Of a stretch of 51,581 nt of DNA, positions 7,899-16,568 are shown piece by piece. How positions within the stretch are numbered: position 1 is the stretch's first letter; each line of letters opens with the position of its first letter. The DNA is from Chloroflexota bacterium (lineage in GTDB: Bacteria > Chloroflexota > UBA6077 > SHYK01). Location: NCBI GenBank assembly GCA_009377635.1, contig WHTR01000008.1, positions 1 to 51,581 on the forward strand. The letters are read 5' to 3'. The notes beneath the pieces are model-generated. The model saw only the letters and a list, made by a program, of their open reading frames with translations, made no database searches and was not told where the DNA came from. The position numbers and the translations under genes were made by a program.

Positions 7899-8609
7899 TC
7901 ATATGCGGATGCGCAGTGCGGCCAGGCTGAGGGCAAAGACGAGCGCAGCCGCCGAAACCGTCACCGCGGCGATGCGGATTGCCGCATCGAAGAAGAATCC
8001 CTGGGGGAAGAGTTGGATCAGGCGATCGCGGGCCGGGTCAAGGAGCCAGAGCTCGTTGGTGAAGCTCACCAGATGAAACCGCAAAAAGAGCTGACCGAAG
8101 TCCATGAGGGCCGTCAGGCCGAGGGCGCCTACGAGGAGGACACTTATCCCGCCGCCGATGGCCCCTGCCCGGGCAAGCGCAGGAAGCGTCGTGGATGGCT
8201 CCGCGGCGACGATGATAACGGCGCTCAATGCGAGAGCTGCGATGGCCACGGTCCAGATCCGGAAGACGGCCTGCATGAGACCCTGGACGTCGACCATGTG
8301 CTGGATCTCGCGCGCATTCAGGAGAGGCGCCGGTGCGCCTGAGGGACGCACCGTGATGTCGAGGCGCCCAGGCTCGGCCTGGAAATACGCAATGAACGCC
8401 TGGGCGACCCGTTGGAGCTCGTCCGCCGACAGCCCCGTGACGTCTCCGACGCGGTATCTGGCGAACTCCTGCATGTAGAACCCCTCGTCCAGCGTAACCC
8501 ACCGAACAGCACTGGTCGCGAGCAGCACCGGGAGAGCCAACGCGAAGACGGCGATCGCCAGGGGCCGGACGAAACCGACAACGGGTGGGGCAGCGACGAC
8601 ATCACCCAT
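7899..8609 (-). CDS. DUF1461 (TIGR01906) integral membrane protein
   Basis: This 236-aa protein has four or five hydrophobic segments: one near residues 13-35, one near 115-140, one near 150-165 and one at the C-terminus. A soluble loop at ~40-110 contains FARYRVGDVTGLSADELQRV, and the conserved LRFHLVSFTNELWLLDP block and LIQLFPQGFF are typical of the TIGR01906 family. Function is unknown; the family is common in Firmicutes and Chloroflexota. The frame is open upstream to 9278, but that part is the shadow of lgt. The ATG at 8609 lies 23 bases downstream of the lgt stop and is the natural start. Confidence 0.75.
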   Translation of the reverse strand: MGDVVAAPPVVGFVRPLAIAVFALALPVLLATSAVRWVTLDEGFYMQEFARYRVGDVTGLSADELQRVAQAFIAYFQAEPGRLDITVRPSGAPAPLLNAREIQHMVDVQGLMQAVFRIWTVAIAALALSAVIIVAAEPSTTLPALARAGAIGGGISVLLVGALGLTALMDFGQLFLRFHLVSFTNELWLLDPARDRLIQLFPQGFFFDAAIRIAAVTVSAAALVFALSLAALRIRI

Positions 8610-8632
8610 GGTACCCGGCGCATCGCATCTCG

Positions 8633-9448
8633 TCAGACCACCCGCGCCGGTTCGTGCTGCGAGGGGGTGGTGTGCGCAGAACGGATGAGGAGGGTGAGGA
8701 TGATGGGCACACCGACGATGAGGGTGACCAGGCTTACGACCTGCGCTTGCTTCAGCCCGAAGAGGAGCTCCGCATCGAGACGGAGGAACGAGATCCAGAA
8801 CCGCCCGGTCGCGTATAGGGTCGCATAGACCCAGAACAGCAGCCCCTCGACCGCCGTCCGCGTGCGGAGCCACCAGAGGAATCCGAAGACGGCGAGATCG
8901 TAGATGCCTTCGTACGCCTGCGTCGGGTGCCGTGGCACGCCGAAGTCGGGCACCAGCGTGTTGGGGTTCGTGTACATCGTTGCCCACGAGAGGCTGGCGG
9001 GAAGCCCCTGGTGTGCGCCGTTGAGGACGCAGCCGACCCGACCGATGGCCTGGCCGAGGATCATGCCCGGTGCCGCGGCGTCGGCAAGCTTCACGATCGG
9101 AAGCGACTTCGTTCTGGCATAGACCACGCCAGCCATGACACCCCCGATGAGTCCGCCCGAGATCGCCATGCCGCCATCCTCGATTGCCACCACATCCTGG
9201 GGACTGACGAGGTAGTACGGGAGCGCGTCGATGACATGAAACAGCCGCGCGAAGACGAGCCCCACCGGCACGGCCCACAGGGCAAGTGTGATCGCCTGGG
9301 CATGTTCCACACCCCGTCGCTCCGCCTCTCTGGCGCCGACGGAGATGCCGGCGACGATTGCAACGGCGATCAAGAGTCCGTACCAGCGAAGCACGAATAG
9401 CCCTACCTGAACGATGATGGGGTCGATTGGGAGGACGATGCCGGTCAC
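8633..9448 (-). CDS. lgt: Prolipoprotein diacylglyceryl transferase
   Basis: Lgt transfers diacylglycerol from phosphatidylglycerol to the lipobox cysteine of prolipoproteins in the inner membrane. The 271-aa product has seven or so membrane segments; the signature region is IGRVGCVLNGAHQGLPASL followed by RHPTQAYEGIYDL. The second signature acidic residue (usual Asn-Gly-Glu) is Ala here. I place the start at GTG 9448: GAGGGGG lies about 8 bases upstream and the sequence TGIVLPIDPIIVQVG is a normal Lgt N-terminus, whereas the ATG at 9505 adds 19 unrelated residues. Substrates in this window include the lipoproteins at 2031 and 26429. Confidence 0.92.
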   Translation of the reverse strand: MTGIVLPIDPIIVQVGLFVLRWYGLLIAVAIVAGISVGAREAERRGVEHAQAITLALWAVPVGLVFARLFHVIDALPYYLVSPQDVVAIEDGGMAISGGLIGGVMAGVVYARTKSLPIVKLADAAAPGMILGQAIGRVGCVLNGAHQGLPASLSWATMYTNPNTLVPDFGVPRHPTQAYEGIYDLAVFGFLWWLRTRTAVEGLLFWVYATLYATGRFWISFLRLDAELLFGLKQAQVVSLVTLIVGVPIILTLLIRSAHTTPSQHEPARVV

Positions 9449-9550
9449 ACAGAGCCCCCTCGCGGGCGCCAACGCCCCACGATTGTGCCTGGAGATCTGT
9501 ACCATTTTACCTGGAGGTCCGGGCGATTCCGTCCGTGAACGCGCAGCGGC

Positions 9551-9841
9551 TCAGAACGCCGCGACCACGTCGAACTCGACAACCCCGATGTCTGCATCCA
9601 AACGCGTGCGCTCGAGAAAGTGGACCGCGTCCTCCAGCACCTCCCGTGCGCGACCCGCGTCGCTCGACACGGTCGCCATACCCAGCGCTGCCATGTTTCG
9701 CTGCTCCTGGAAGTCGACCTCGGCGATGGCCACTCGGAACTGGTTGCGAATGCGGGCGATCGCCGACTGGACGACCGCCCGCTTCTCCTTGAGCGACGCG
9801 GCCGGAATGTGCAGCTCAACGCGGGTCACGGCGACGAACAT
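9551..9841 (-). CDS. DUF503 (YlxP-like) family protein
   Basis: The 96-aa product matches the small DUF503 family: MFVAVTRVELHIPAASLKEK at the start, VVQSAIARIRNQFRVAIAEV in the middle, and the conserved pattern around FQEQRNMAALGMATVSSD. In Bacillus the homologue YlxP sits in the nusA-infB-rbfA region and is thought to help ribosome assembly, but here it stands alone next to selC. The ATG at 9841 has GGGGAG about 8 bases upstream; the longer frame to 9997 runs over the selC promoter and gene and is not real. Confidence 0.85.
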   Translation of the reverse strand: MFVAVTRVELHIPAASLKEKRAVVQSAIARIRNQFRVAIAEVDFQEQRNMAALGMATVSSDAGRAREVLEDAVHFLERTRLDADIGVVEFDVVAAF

Positions 9842-9892
9842 GGCGAGCTCCCCGACGCCGGTGCCGCCCCCGTTCGAGGCGTCCCGGTATGT

Positions 9893-9920
9893 CTCGACGG
9901 CTGTAACGTTCTTGTATAAT
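9893..9920 (+). promoter_or_regulatory. Promoter of selC
   Basis: TCGACG (9893-9898) and a perfect TATAAT (9915-9920) are spaced 16 bases apart. Transcription would start near 9927, 17 bases before the mature tRNA-Sec. The promoter lies in the short divergent region between DUF503 (minus) and selC (plus). Confidence 0.65.
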
Positions 9921-9943
9921 GCCACGCATAGCGTGAGTGCTAT

Positions 9944-10038
9944 GGGGGCGGACGGGTCCCGGTGGGTCTCGCGGTCTTCAAAACCGTTGCGTGGCACTGT
10001 AGGGTGTCACGGGTGGGTTCGACTCCCATACGCCTCCG
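9944..10038 (+). tRNA. selC: tRNA-Sec (anticodon UCA)
   Basis: This 95-base gene folds as selenocysteine tRNA. The acceptor pairs GGGGGCG with CGCCTCC and the discriminator is G. The anticodon arm is GCGGT-CTTCAAA-ACCGT with TCA at 9978-9980. The long variable arm pairs CGTGGCAC with GTGTCACG. The T arm is GTGGG-TTCGACT-CCCAT. No CCA is encoded. TCA reads UGA codons, and the length and large variable arm separate it from a mere suppressor. Its presence means the genome should also encode SelA, SelB and SelD, which are not in the window. It supports reading the TGA at 40372-40374 as Sec. Confidence 0.93.
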
Positions 10039-10307
10039 CCCCGGCGCGGCTCAGTGGCGGCCGTGCGTCACCTCACCCGCCGCGCCTCTTTATACGCGAC
10101 GCCGGATCGACGAAGACGGCGCCGGCGCCCCGAAGCGTGGGCGCTTCCCCGAGGCGCCGCGAAGCGCCGAGACACAGCGCACCCCGCAACGGCGCGGGTT
10201 GAGTTCCCGGGAAACGGGGTAACCTACGCAGCGGAGAAGCGAGCGCGAGCTGGTTGCCGGACGGTGACGGGCGCGCACGTGAGGCCGCGCAGGAGCAGAG
10301 AAGCACT
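10039..10307. other. Leader region upstream of gltB, no gene seen
   Basis: This ~270-base stretch after selC holds no credible ORF. It contains several GC-rich inverted repeats, for example GGCGC..GCGCC around 10151-10178 and CCCG..CGGG near 10208-10220, which could fold in an mRNA leader. I recognise no known riboswitch class in it. The gltB promoter should lie here but no clear box pair is visible. Confidence 0.3.
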
Positions 10308-13300
10308 GTGGGGGATGTGCATCTAGTGGGTCCCTTTCCGACGCCGCCTCTCTACGATCCGCGCATGGAACATGACGCCTGCGGCGTCGGATTCGTCGCG
10401 CACGTCGGCGGCGAGCGCACGCACGGTCTCGTGGAGAAGGCGATCCTCTCCGTCGTCAACGTGACGCATCGCGGCGCGGTCTCGGCGGACGGGAAGTCGG
10501 GCGATGGCGCTGGCATCGTGGCGCAGATCCCCGAGCGCCTCATTCGGCGAGAGATCGCGCGCATCGGGCTCGCCTTCCCCGACGACTGGCGCCTGGCCGT
10601 CGGGATGATCTTCCTCCCACAGGCTGTCGGACCCAGGAACCGATCCATCGCCCTCGTCGAGGAAGCGGTCGAGCGCCACGGGATGCGGATGCGGGGCTGG
10701 CGCCCCGTTCCCGTGAACCCGGACGCGCTCGGCGAGAAGGCCCGCGGGACCATGCCGGACATCCAGCAGGTCCTTGTGGCGGTGCCACCCACCTATTCTG
10801 AAGTCGATGCCGAGCGGCGCCTGTACCTCACGCGCAAGTGGATCGAGAATCGCGCCCGCGAGGAGGGTGTCGACGACCTGTACGTCCCCTCCTTCTCCTC
10901 TCGCACCGTGGTCTACAAGGGACTGTTCGTCGCGCCGCAGATGGCCGAGTTCTACCCGGACCTCCGCGATCCGGACTTCGAGTCTGCCATCGTCGTCTTT
11001 CACCAGCGCTACAGCACCAATACGTTCCCCACGTGGTTCCTCGCGCAGCCCTTCCGGATGCTCGCCCACAACGGAGAGATCAACACCCTGTGGGGCAACC
11101 GAAACTGGATGCGCGCGCGAGAGGCGCAGCTCCGCTCCGACATCTGGGGCGATGACGTCGATACCCTCAAGCCCGTGATCCACGAAGACGGCAGCGATTC
11201 TGCGATGCTGGATAACGCGCTGGAGCTGCTGGTGCAGTCGGGGCGCAACCCGGGCCACGCCATGATGATGCTCATCCCAGAGGCCTGGGAGAAGATGCCG
11301 GACATGAACCCGGACCTTCGTGCCTTCTACGAGTACCACGCGATGCTGATGGAGCCGTGGGACGGGCCAGCGGCCATCGCGTTCACCGACGGGGTCGTCG
11401 CCGGCGCCTGCCTGGACCGGAATGGACTGCGTCCCTCTCGGTACAAGTTCACCGACGACGGCCTGGTCATCAGCGCGTCCGAGGTCGGGGTGCTCGAGCT
11501 GGACGACGCCCACGTGATCGAGAAGGGTCGGCTCGCCCCGGGCGAGATGCTCCTCGTTGATACGGCCCAAAAGCGCGTCTACCGTAACTCGGATATCAAA
11601 CATCGGATCGCCTCCGAGCGTCCGTACGGACAGTGGCTGCGGCGGAAGCTCGCGCGGCTGCACGGCCCGGGCGTTGTCGTCGCGAAGAACGGCGCCGGCG
11701 ACGCGGAGGAGGATCTGCTCGCGCAGCAGCGGGCGTTCGGCTATTCCCATGAGGACGTGGACCTCATTCTGGACCCCATGGGCAGCGAGGGACACGACGC
11801 CGTGTTCTCCATGGGAGACGACACGCCCCTCACGGTGCTGTCGGCGCACACCCGCCCGTTCTACGCGTATTTCAAGCAGCGCTTCGCGCAGGTCACGAAC
11901 CCGCCCATCGACTCCCTCCGCGAAGAGCTCGTCATGGCGCTCAACACCTACGCCGGCGCCCGACCCAGCATGCTGGAGGAAACGGAGGAGCACGCCGCCC
12001 TCGTCGAGCTCGCGAGCCCGGTTCTGATGGACGGAGAGCTGGAGCACCTCAAGCAGCTCCCCGAGGCGCATCTGAAATCCAAGGCGCTGCCATGCCACTT
12101 CGACCCGGCGGCCGGTCCATCGGCCCTGGAGCCAGCCCTCGAGAAGCTGTGCGACGCTGCCGTCGACGCGGTCCGCGGGGAGACTGCGCTCCTCATCCTC
12201 TCGGACCGAGGCATTGGCGCGCGCCGTGCGCCTGTGCCGATGCTGCTGGCGACCAGCGCCGTGCATCAACGTCTGATCCGCGAGGGACTCCGGATGCGCG
12301 CGGACATCATCGTCGAGACGGGCGATGCGTGGGACATCCACCACTTCGCATGCCTCGTTGGGTACGGCGCGAGTGCGGTCTATCCGTACATCGCCTATGC
12401 GACCGTGAGGAGCTTCTGCGGCCAGCGCGGCAAGGAGAATCTCGACCCTCAGAAGACGGTCGATAACTTCCGCGCCGCCGTCGAGGCAGGGCTTCTCAAG
12501 ATCATGTCCAAGATGGGGATCTCGACGCTGTCAGCGTACCGCGGAGCCCAGATCTTCGAGGCCATCGGCATCAAACACGACGTGATCGACCGCTACTTCC
12601 ACGGCACGCCGAGCCGCCTCGCGGGGGTTGGCCTCCGAGAGATCGCCGAGGACGTGCTGCGCAAGCACCACGATGCGTTCGGCGAATACACCGGGCGCAT
12701 CAGTCGACACACCGGACTGCGGAACGTAGGGTACATCGGCTTCCGCGCCGACGGTGAATTCCATGGCTATAACACCTCAGTCGTGAGGGCCATGCACCGG
12801 GCGACCGAGAGTGGGGACTCGGCCGCCTACCAGGAGTGGGTCGAGCTCACGCAGCGGCACGCGCCGGCGGAGCTCCGCGACCTGATGGCGTTCAAGCCGA
12901 GGAGCCCGATACCCATCGACCAGGTCGAGCCCGTCGAGGCGATCTGCCGCCGGTTCTACACGACGGCGATGTCGCTTGGCGCGCTCTCCCCGGAGGCGGT
13001 CCAGACGCTCGCCATCGCCATGAACCAGCTCGGCGCCAAAAGCAACAGCGGCGAGGGCGGAGAGGACCCCGAATGGTACATCCACCCGTGGAACGGCATC
13101 GCAGCCCACAACAAGATCAAGCAGGTGGCGTCGGCCCGGTTCGGCGTCACGCCGTGGTACCTCTCGCAGGCCGAGGAGCTGGAGATCAAGATCGCCCAGG
13201 GCTCCAAGCCCGGCGAGGGGGGACAGCTCCCGAGCCACAAGGTGAACGCGTTCATTGCGCGGCTGCGGCACGCCGTTCCGGGCATCCCGCTGATCTCGCC

Positions 13301-14885
13301 GCCCCCGCACCACGACATCTACAGCATCGAGGACCTCGCGCAGCTCATCTATGACTTGAAGCAGAGCAACCCGCTCGCGTACGTCGGCGTGAAGCTCGTG
13401 TCCGAGGCAGGCGTCGGGACGATCGCCGCGGGCGTGGCCAAGGCCTATGCCGACTACATCCTCGTCTCGGGCGATTCCGGCGGGACCGGGGCGTCGCCCC
13501 TCTCCTCCATCAAGAACGCCGGGTGCCCGTGGGAGCTCGGCCTGGCCGAAACGCAGCAGGTGCTCGTTCTGAACGACCTCCGCGGCCGCGTCCGGCTCCG
13601 CACCGACGGTGGACTGAAGACCGGCCGCGACGTCGTCATCGCGGCCATGTTGGGCGCCGAGGAGTTCGGGTTCGGCACGTCGGCGGTCCTCGCGCTCGGC
13701 TGCGACATGGCCCGGCAATGCCACTTAAACACCTGTCCCACTGGCGTCGCTACGCAACGCGCCGACCTGCGAGCGAAGTTCGCCGGCACGCCCGAGATGG
13801 TGGTGAACTACTTCGTCTTCCTGGCGACGGAGATTCGCGGGATCCTGGCCAACCTCGGCGTGCGGAGCCTCGACGAGATCATCGGGCGCGTGGACATGGT
13901 CGAGCAGGTGCACGAGGCGCCCAACATTCGTGCGGGCGAGCTGGAGCTGGGCGCCATCCTCACGCCGCCGGACCCGACGTTCACCCGCGCCCTGAAGCGC
14001 GCCCAGGATCGCAACGACCCGCCGACAAGGGACCATTTCCTCGACCGGCTCTCCGAGGACGCGGCGGAGGCGTGGGACACGCAGCGACCGCTCTCCCTCG
14101 CGTACCGAATCGACAACAGCAACCGCGCCGTGGGCACGCGGCTGTCGTATCAGGTTGCGCGGCGGAGCGGCGGCGAAGGCCTGCCCGACGGCACGGTAGA
14201 AGTGCGTCTGCAGGGCAGCGCAGGCCAGAGCTTCGGCGCGTTTTTGGCTCGCGGCCTCCGGCTCATCCTGGAAGGCGAGGCGAACGATTACGTCGGCAAG
14301 GGACTGGGCGGCGGAGAGATCGTGATCTTCCCCTCCAGAAACGCCCGGTTCGTCGCCCACGAGAACATCATTCTGGGCAACACCGTGCTCTACGGCGCGA
14401 CGGACGGCAAGCTGTTCGCGGCGGGCAGGGCCGGCGAGCGATTCGCCGTCCGAAACAGCGGCGCTACGGCGATCATCGAGGGGGCAGGCGACCACTGCTG
14501 CGAGTACATGACGGGTGGTGTGGTTGTGGTCCTCGGGCCGGTCGGACGCAACTTCGCGGCAGGCATGTCGGCCGGTACCGCCTTCGTGCTCGACGAGGTC
14601 GGCGACTTCCCCGGCAAGGTCAACACCGAGCTCGTCGAGCTGGAGCGGATCTCCGATGGCGATCGGGTCCGTCGGCCGGACGACGCCGACAGGCTCCGAG
14701 CCCTCATCGAGGCGCACGTCGCAGCGACCGGGAGCGCGCGCGGCCAGAAGATCCTGGAGAACTGGGATAGCTACCTGCCGAAGTTCTGGCAGGTCCTCCC
14801 GGACCCACCGACCGTGCAGACCCACACGCCGGCGATGGCGTCCGCGGACGCGGGCACGGAGGCGCCCCAGCCCGTCCGAGCGTAG
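10308..14885 (+). CDS. gltB: Glutamate synthase, large (alpha) subunit
   Basis: GltB transfers the glutamine amide to 2-oxoglutarate to make glutamate. The ~1525-aa product has all family parts in order: class II glutamine amidotransferase (nucleophile Cys25 in DACGVGFVA, exposed after removal of a short propeptide), central domain, FMN-binding barrel (GAKSNSGEGGEDPEWY; GDSGGTGASP), the 3Fe-4S cysteines in CDMARQCHLNTCPTG near residue 1131, and the C-terminal GXGXG helix (GKGLGGGEIVIFPS). I chose GTG 10308 with AGGAG 12 bases upstream; the frame is open back to 10254. No small subunit gltD lies in the window, so the electron donor subunit must be encoded elsewhere, or the enzyme is ferredoxin-dependent. 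Confidence 0.95.
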   Translation: MGDVHLVGPFPTPPLYDPRMEHDACGVGFVAHVGGERTHGLVEKAILSVVNVTHRGAVSADGKSGDGAGIVAQIPERLIRREIARIGLAFPDDWRLAVGMIFLPQAVGPRNRSIALVEEAVERHGMRMRGWRPVPVNPDALGEKARGTMPDIQQVLVAVPPTYSEVDAERRLYLTRKWIENRAREEGVDDLYVPSFSSRTVVYKGLFVAPQMAEFYPDLRDPDFESAIVVFHQRYSTNTFPTWFLAQPFRMLAHNGEINTLWGNRNWMRAREAQLRSDIWGDDVDTLKPVIHEDGSDSAMLDNALELLVQSGRNPGHAMMMLIPEAWEKMPDMNPDLRAFYEYHAMLMEPWDGPAAIAFTDGVVAGACLDRNGLRPSRYKFTDDGLVISASEVGVLELDDAHVIEKGRLAPGEMLLVDTAQKRVYRNSDIKHRIASERPYGQWLRRKLARLHGPGVVVAKNGAGDAEEDLLAQQRAFGYSHEDVDLILDPMGSEGHDAVFSMGDDTPLTVLSAHTRPFYAYFKQRFAQVTNPPIDSLREELVMALNTYAGARPSMLEETEEHAALVELASPVLMDGELEHLKQLPEAHLKSKALPCHFDPAAGPSALEPALEKLCDAAVDAVRGETALLILSDRGIGARRAPVPMLLATSAVHQRLIREGLRMRADIIVETGDAWDIHHFACLVGYGASAVYPYIAYATVRSFCGQRGKENLDPQKTVDNFRAAVEAGLLKIMSKMGISTLSAYRGAQIFEAIGIKHDVIDRYFHGTPSRLAGVGLREIAEDVLRKHHDAFGEYTGRISRHTGLRNVGYIGFRADGEFHGYNTSVVRAMHRATESGDSAAYQEWVELTQRHAPAELRDLMAFKPRSPIPIDQVEPVEAICRRFYTTAMSLGALSPEAVQTLAIAMNQLGAKSNSGEGGEDPEWYIHPWNGIAAHNKIKQVASARFGVTPWYLSQAEELEIKIAQGSKPGEGGQLPSHKVNAFIARLRHAVPGIPLISPPPHHDIYSIEDLAQLIYDLKQSNPLAYVGVKLVSEAGVGTIAAGVAKAYADYILVSGDSGGTGASPLSSIKNAGCPWELGLAETQQVLVLNDLRGRVRLRTDGGLKTGRDVVIAAMLGAEEFGFGTSAVLALGCDMARQCHLNTCPTGVATQRADLRAKFAGTPEMVVNYFVFLATEIRGILANLGVRSLDEIIGRVDMVEQVHEAPNIRAGELELGAILTPPDPTFTRALKRAQDRNDPPTRDHFLDRLSEDAAEAWDTQRPLSLAYRIDNSNRAVGTRLSYQVARRSGGEGLPDGTVEVRLQGSAGQSFGAFLARGLRLILEGEANDYVGKGLGGGEIVIFPSRNARFVAHENIILGNTVLYGATDGKLFAAGRAGERFAVRNSGATAIIEGAGDHCCEYMTGGVVVVLGPVGRNFAAGMSAGTAFVLDEVGDFPGKVNTELVELERISDGDRVRRPDDADRLRALIEAHVAATGSARGQKILENWDSYLPKFWQVLPDPPTVQTHTPAMASADAGTEAPQPVRA

Positions 14886-14910
14886 GTGCGGCCGGGTACC
14901 TCGCTCGCCA

Positions 14911-16557
14911 TCATCCCGAAGAGCCCTTCACCGGAACGGTCACCTCGTTGGCGGCTGAGTCCCGCCACCGCAGAACGACCCAGCTCGCGACGAACGGGGC
15001 GAGAGCGGTGAGCAGGCCCAGGGCGTTGATCTGCGCCAGACCAAGGGTTGGGGCCGCGAGCGGACGGACGACAAACTGGACCATGTACGTCGCCAGGCTG
15101 CCCACACAGAGCGCCGTCGTGAGCACGGTCGCGCGGCGTTCCGCGATGAGGGCCGCGATCAGGGTCAACCAGATCACGTACCAAGCGGAGAAGAAGGGCG
15201 AGACGACCAGGAGGAAGAACAGCATAATGCGCCAGACAGCGCGAAGTGCGGCAGTCCCCTCCTCCGCGAGCGACCGAAGTTGCGAGACACAGAAGACAAC
15301 AAAGAAGCCCATCAGCACCACCTGGATGAACCGCAGTCCTATCGCCTGCCACATGAGCGGTATCGCCGCAACGAGCAGTGACGTCAGGCTCTGGAAGTAC
15401 TGATTGCCCTCCCGCAGGAAGCCCGTCGGCCGATCGTCTGTCCAGAATGGCAGCCAGGCCAGGATGTACAGCACGAGCGCCGGGACCGCGTGGCTCAGCA
15501 GCCACCAGGGGATCCGCCGCTCCACCACGGCGCGCCGCAGGCTCGGCCACAGAAGCGCCGGCGCGATGACGACTACCGTGGCCTTCATCAGGAAGGACGC
15601 CATGAGCGCCGCCGTTGCCGCAATGCTCGTCCGCCGCGCCCAGAATCCCATCGCGAGAACGGCCGGCACGAGTGCGACGGCGTCGTTGTGCCCGTTCCCG
15701 GCCAGCTCCAGCAAGACGAGTGGGTTCCACGCGAACACGCACGTCCCGGTGAGCTGCCGGTCCGGACGGACCCGGCGCAACGCCCACGCCAGCGCGAACA
15801 CCGACGCCACGTAGCCGAGAACGGCCAGCGCCTTGAACGAGAGCAGGGTCGGAATGATCTGGCCACTCCCGAAGCGGCTCGTGGCGGCGCTGATCCAGGG
15901 CCAGAGCGGGCCGTATGGAAGGGCATAGTGTCCCCACATGACATACGGAAAGAATGGGTCGTGAGCGGCCTGCAGTGGCGGCACGACGAACGGGTTTTCG
16001 CGATAGACGCTCCAGATTCGGTCGGCCGACATGTAGTAGAAGATGTCCAGGGAGAATATCGGATACGCGGGAAGCAGCACGAGGGCGCCGACGGCACCGA
16101 AGCCCACGACGATGATCCAGGCTGCTCGAAGGCTCCTCCGGCGCGCCGCTGAGGAGCCGCTGGAATGCGTCGCGGCGCCATCCACTGGTCGGACACGCTC
16201 CAGCCGGTGGCACAGCCAGACCCCGCTCGGGTACAGGGCAAAGAGGGCGACCAGGGCGACAATGAGCGCCACGGTCGGCCAGAACGACGATCCCGTAAGC
16301 TGCGTGAAGTCGGTCAGTGGCCGGGCGAGCCCAGCTTCGACCGGGTATGGCCGAGCGAAACCGAGATAGTAGATCGCGACGGAGGCGAGCCCAATCGTGG
16401 TAAGCAGCACGCGCGGAGCGGCTCCCTCCAGGTCTGCCATGAGCCGCCAGGCGCGAGAACGGGCGACCCACGATCCGAGGGGCGCATCGCCTCTGGATCG
16501 GGTGCGCGGTGGCCATCTCGCGGATCCGGTCTCGCGTTCGCTGTCCGTGGCCTGCAC
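14911..16557 (-). CDS. GT-C-type membrane glycosyltransferase (mannosyltransferase-like)
   Basis: The ~548-aa protein has a soluble N-terminal ~45 residues and about a dozen hydrophobic segments. Features of polyprenol-phosphate-sugar glycosyltransferases of the GT-C fold are visible: the early acidic loop YPIFSLDIFYYMSADRIWS, the PLQAAHDPFFPYVMWG loop, PYGPLWPWI, and the WNPLVLLELAGNGHND motif. Such enzymes add mannose or glucose to lipid or envelope glycans from the outer face of the membrane. The acceptor is unknown. GTG 16557 follows AGGAG by 8 bases and starts 12 bases after the thyX stop, so both are probably co-transcribed. Confidence 0.75.
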   Translation of the reverse strand: MQATDSERETGSARWPPRTRSRGDAPLGSWVARSRAWRLMADLEGAAPRVLLTTIGLASVAIYYLGFARPYPVEAGLARPLTDFTQLTGSSFWPTVALIVALVALFALYPSGVWLCHRLERVRPVDGAATHSSGSSAARRRSLRAAWIIVVGFGAVGALVLLPAYPIFSLDIFYYMSADRIWSVYRENPFVVPPLQAAHDPFFPYVMWGHYALPYGPLWPWISAATSRFGSGQIIPTLLSFKALAVLGYVASVFALAWALRRVRPDRQLTGTCVFAWNPLVLLELAGNGHNDAVALVPAVLAMGFWARRTSIAATAALMASFLMKATVVVIAPALLWPSLRRAVVERRIPWWLLSHAVPALVLYILAWLPFWTDDRPTGFLREGNQYFQSLTSLLVAAIPLMWQAIGLRFIQVVLMGFFVVFCVSQLRSLAEEGTAALRAVWRIMLFFLLVVSPFFSAWYVIWLTLIAALIAERRATVLTTALCVGSLATYMVQFVVRPLAAPTLGLAQINALGLLTALAPFVASWVVLRWRDSAANEVTVPVKGSSG

Positions 16558-16568
16558 CCTCTTCGCTC

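Noticed and set aside
7899-9278. 459-aa version of the DUF1461 protein
   Set aside because: The N-terminal 220 residues lie over lgt in another frame; the real protein starts at ATG 8609.
10039-10307. Riboswitch or T-box upstream of gltB
   Set aside because: GC-rich inverted repeats exist but none of the conserved core sequences of known classes is visible.
10323-12344. 673-aa open frame on the minus strand inside gltB
   Set aside because: It is the antisense shadow of a GC-rich conserved gene; the product is Arg/Val/His-rich low-quality sequence without motifs, whereas gltB on the plus strand is unmistakable.
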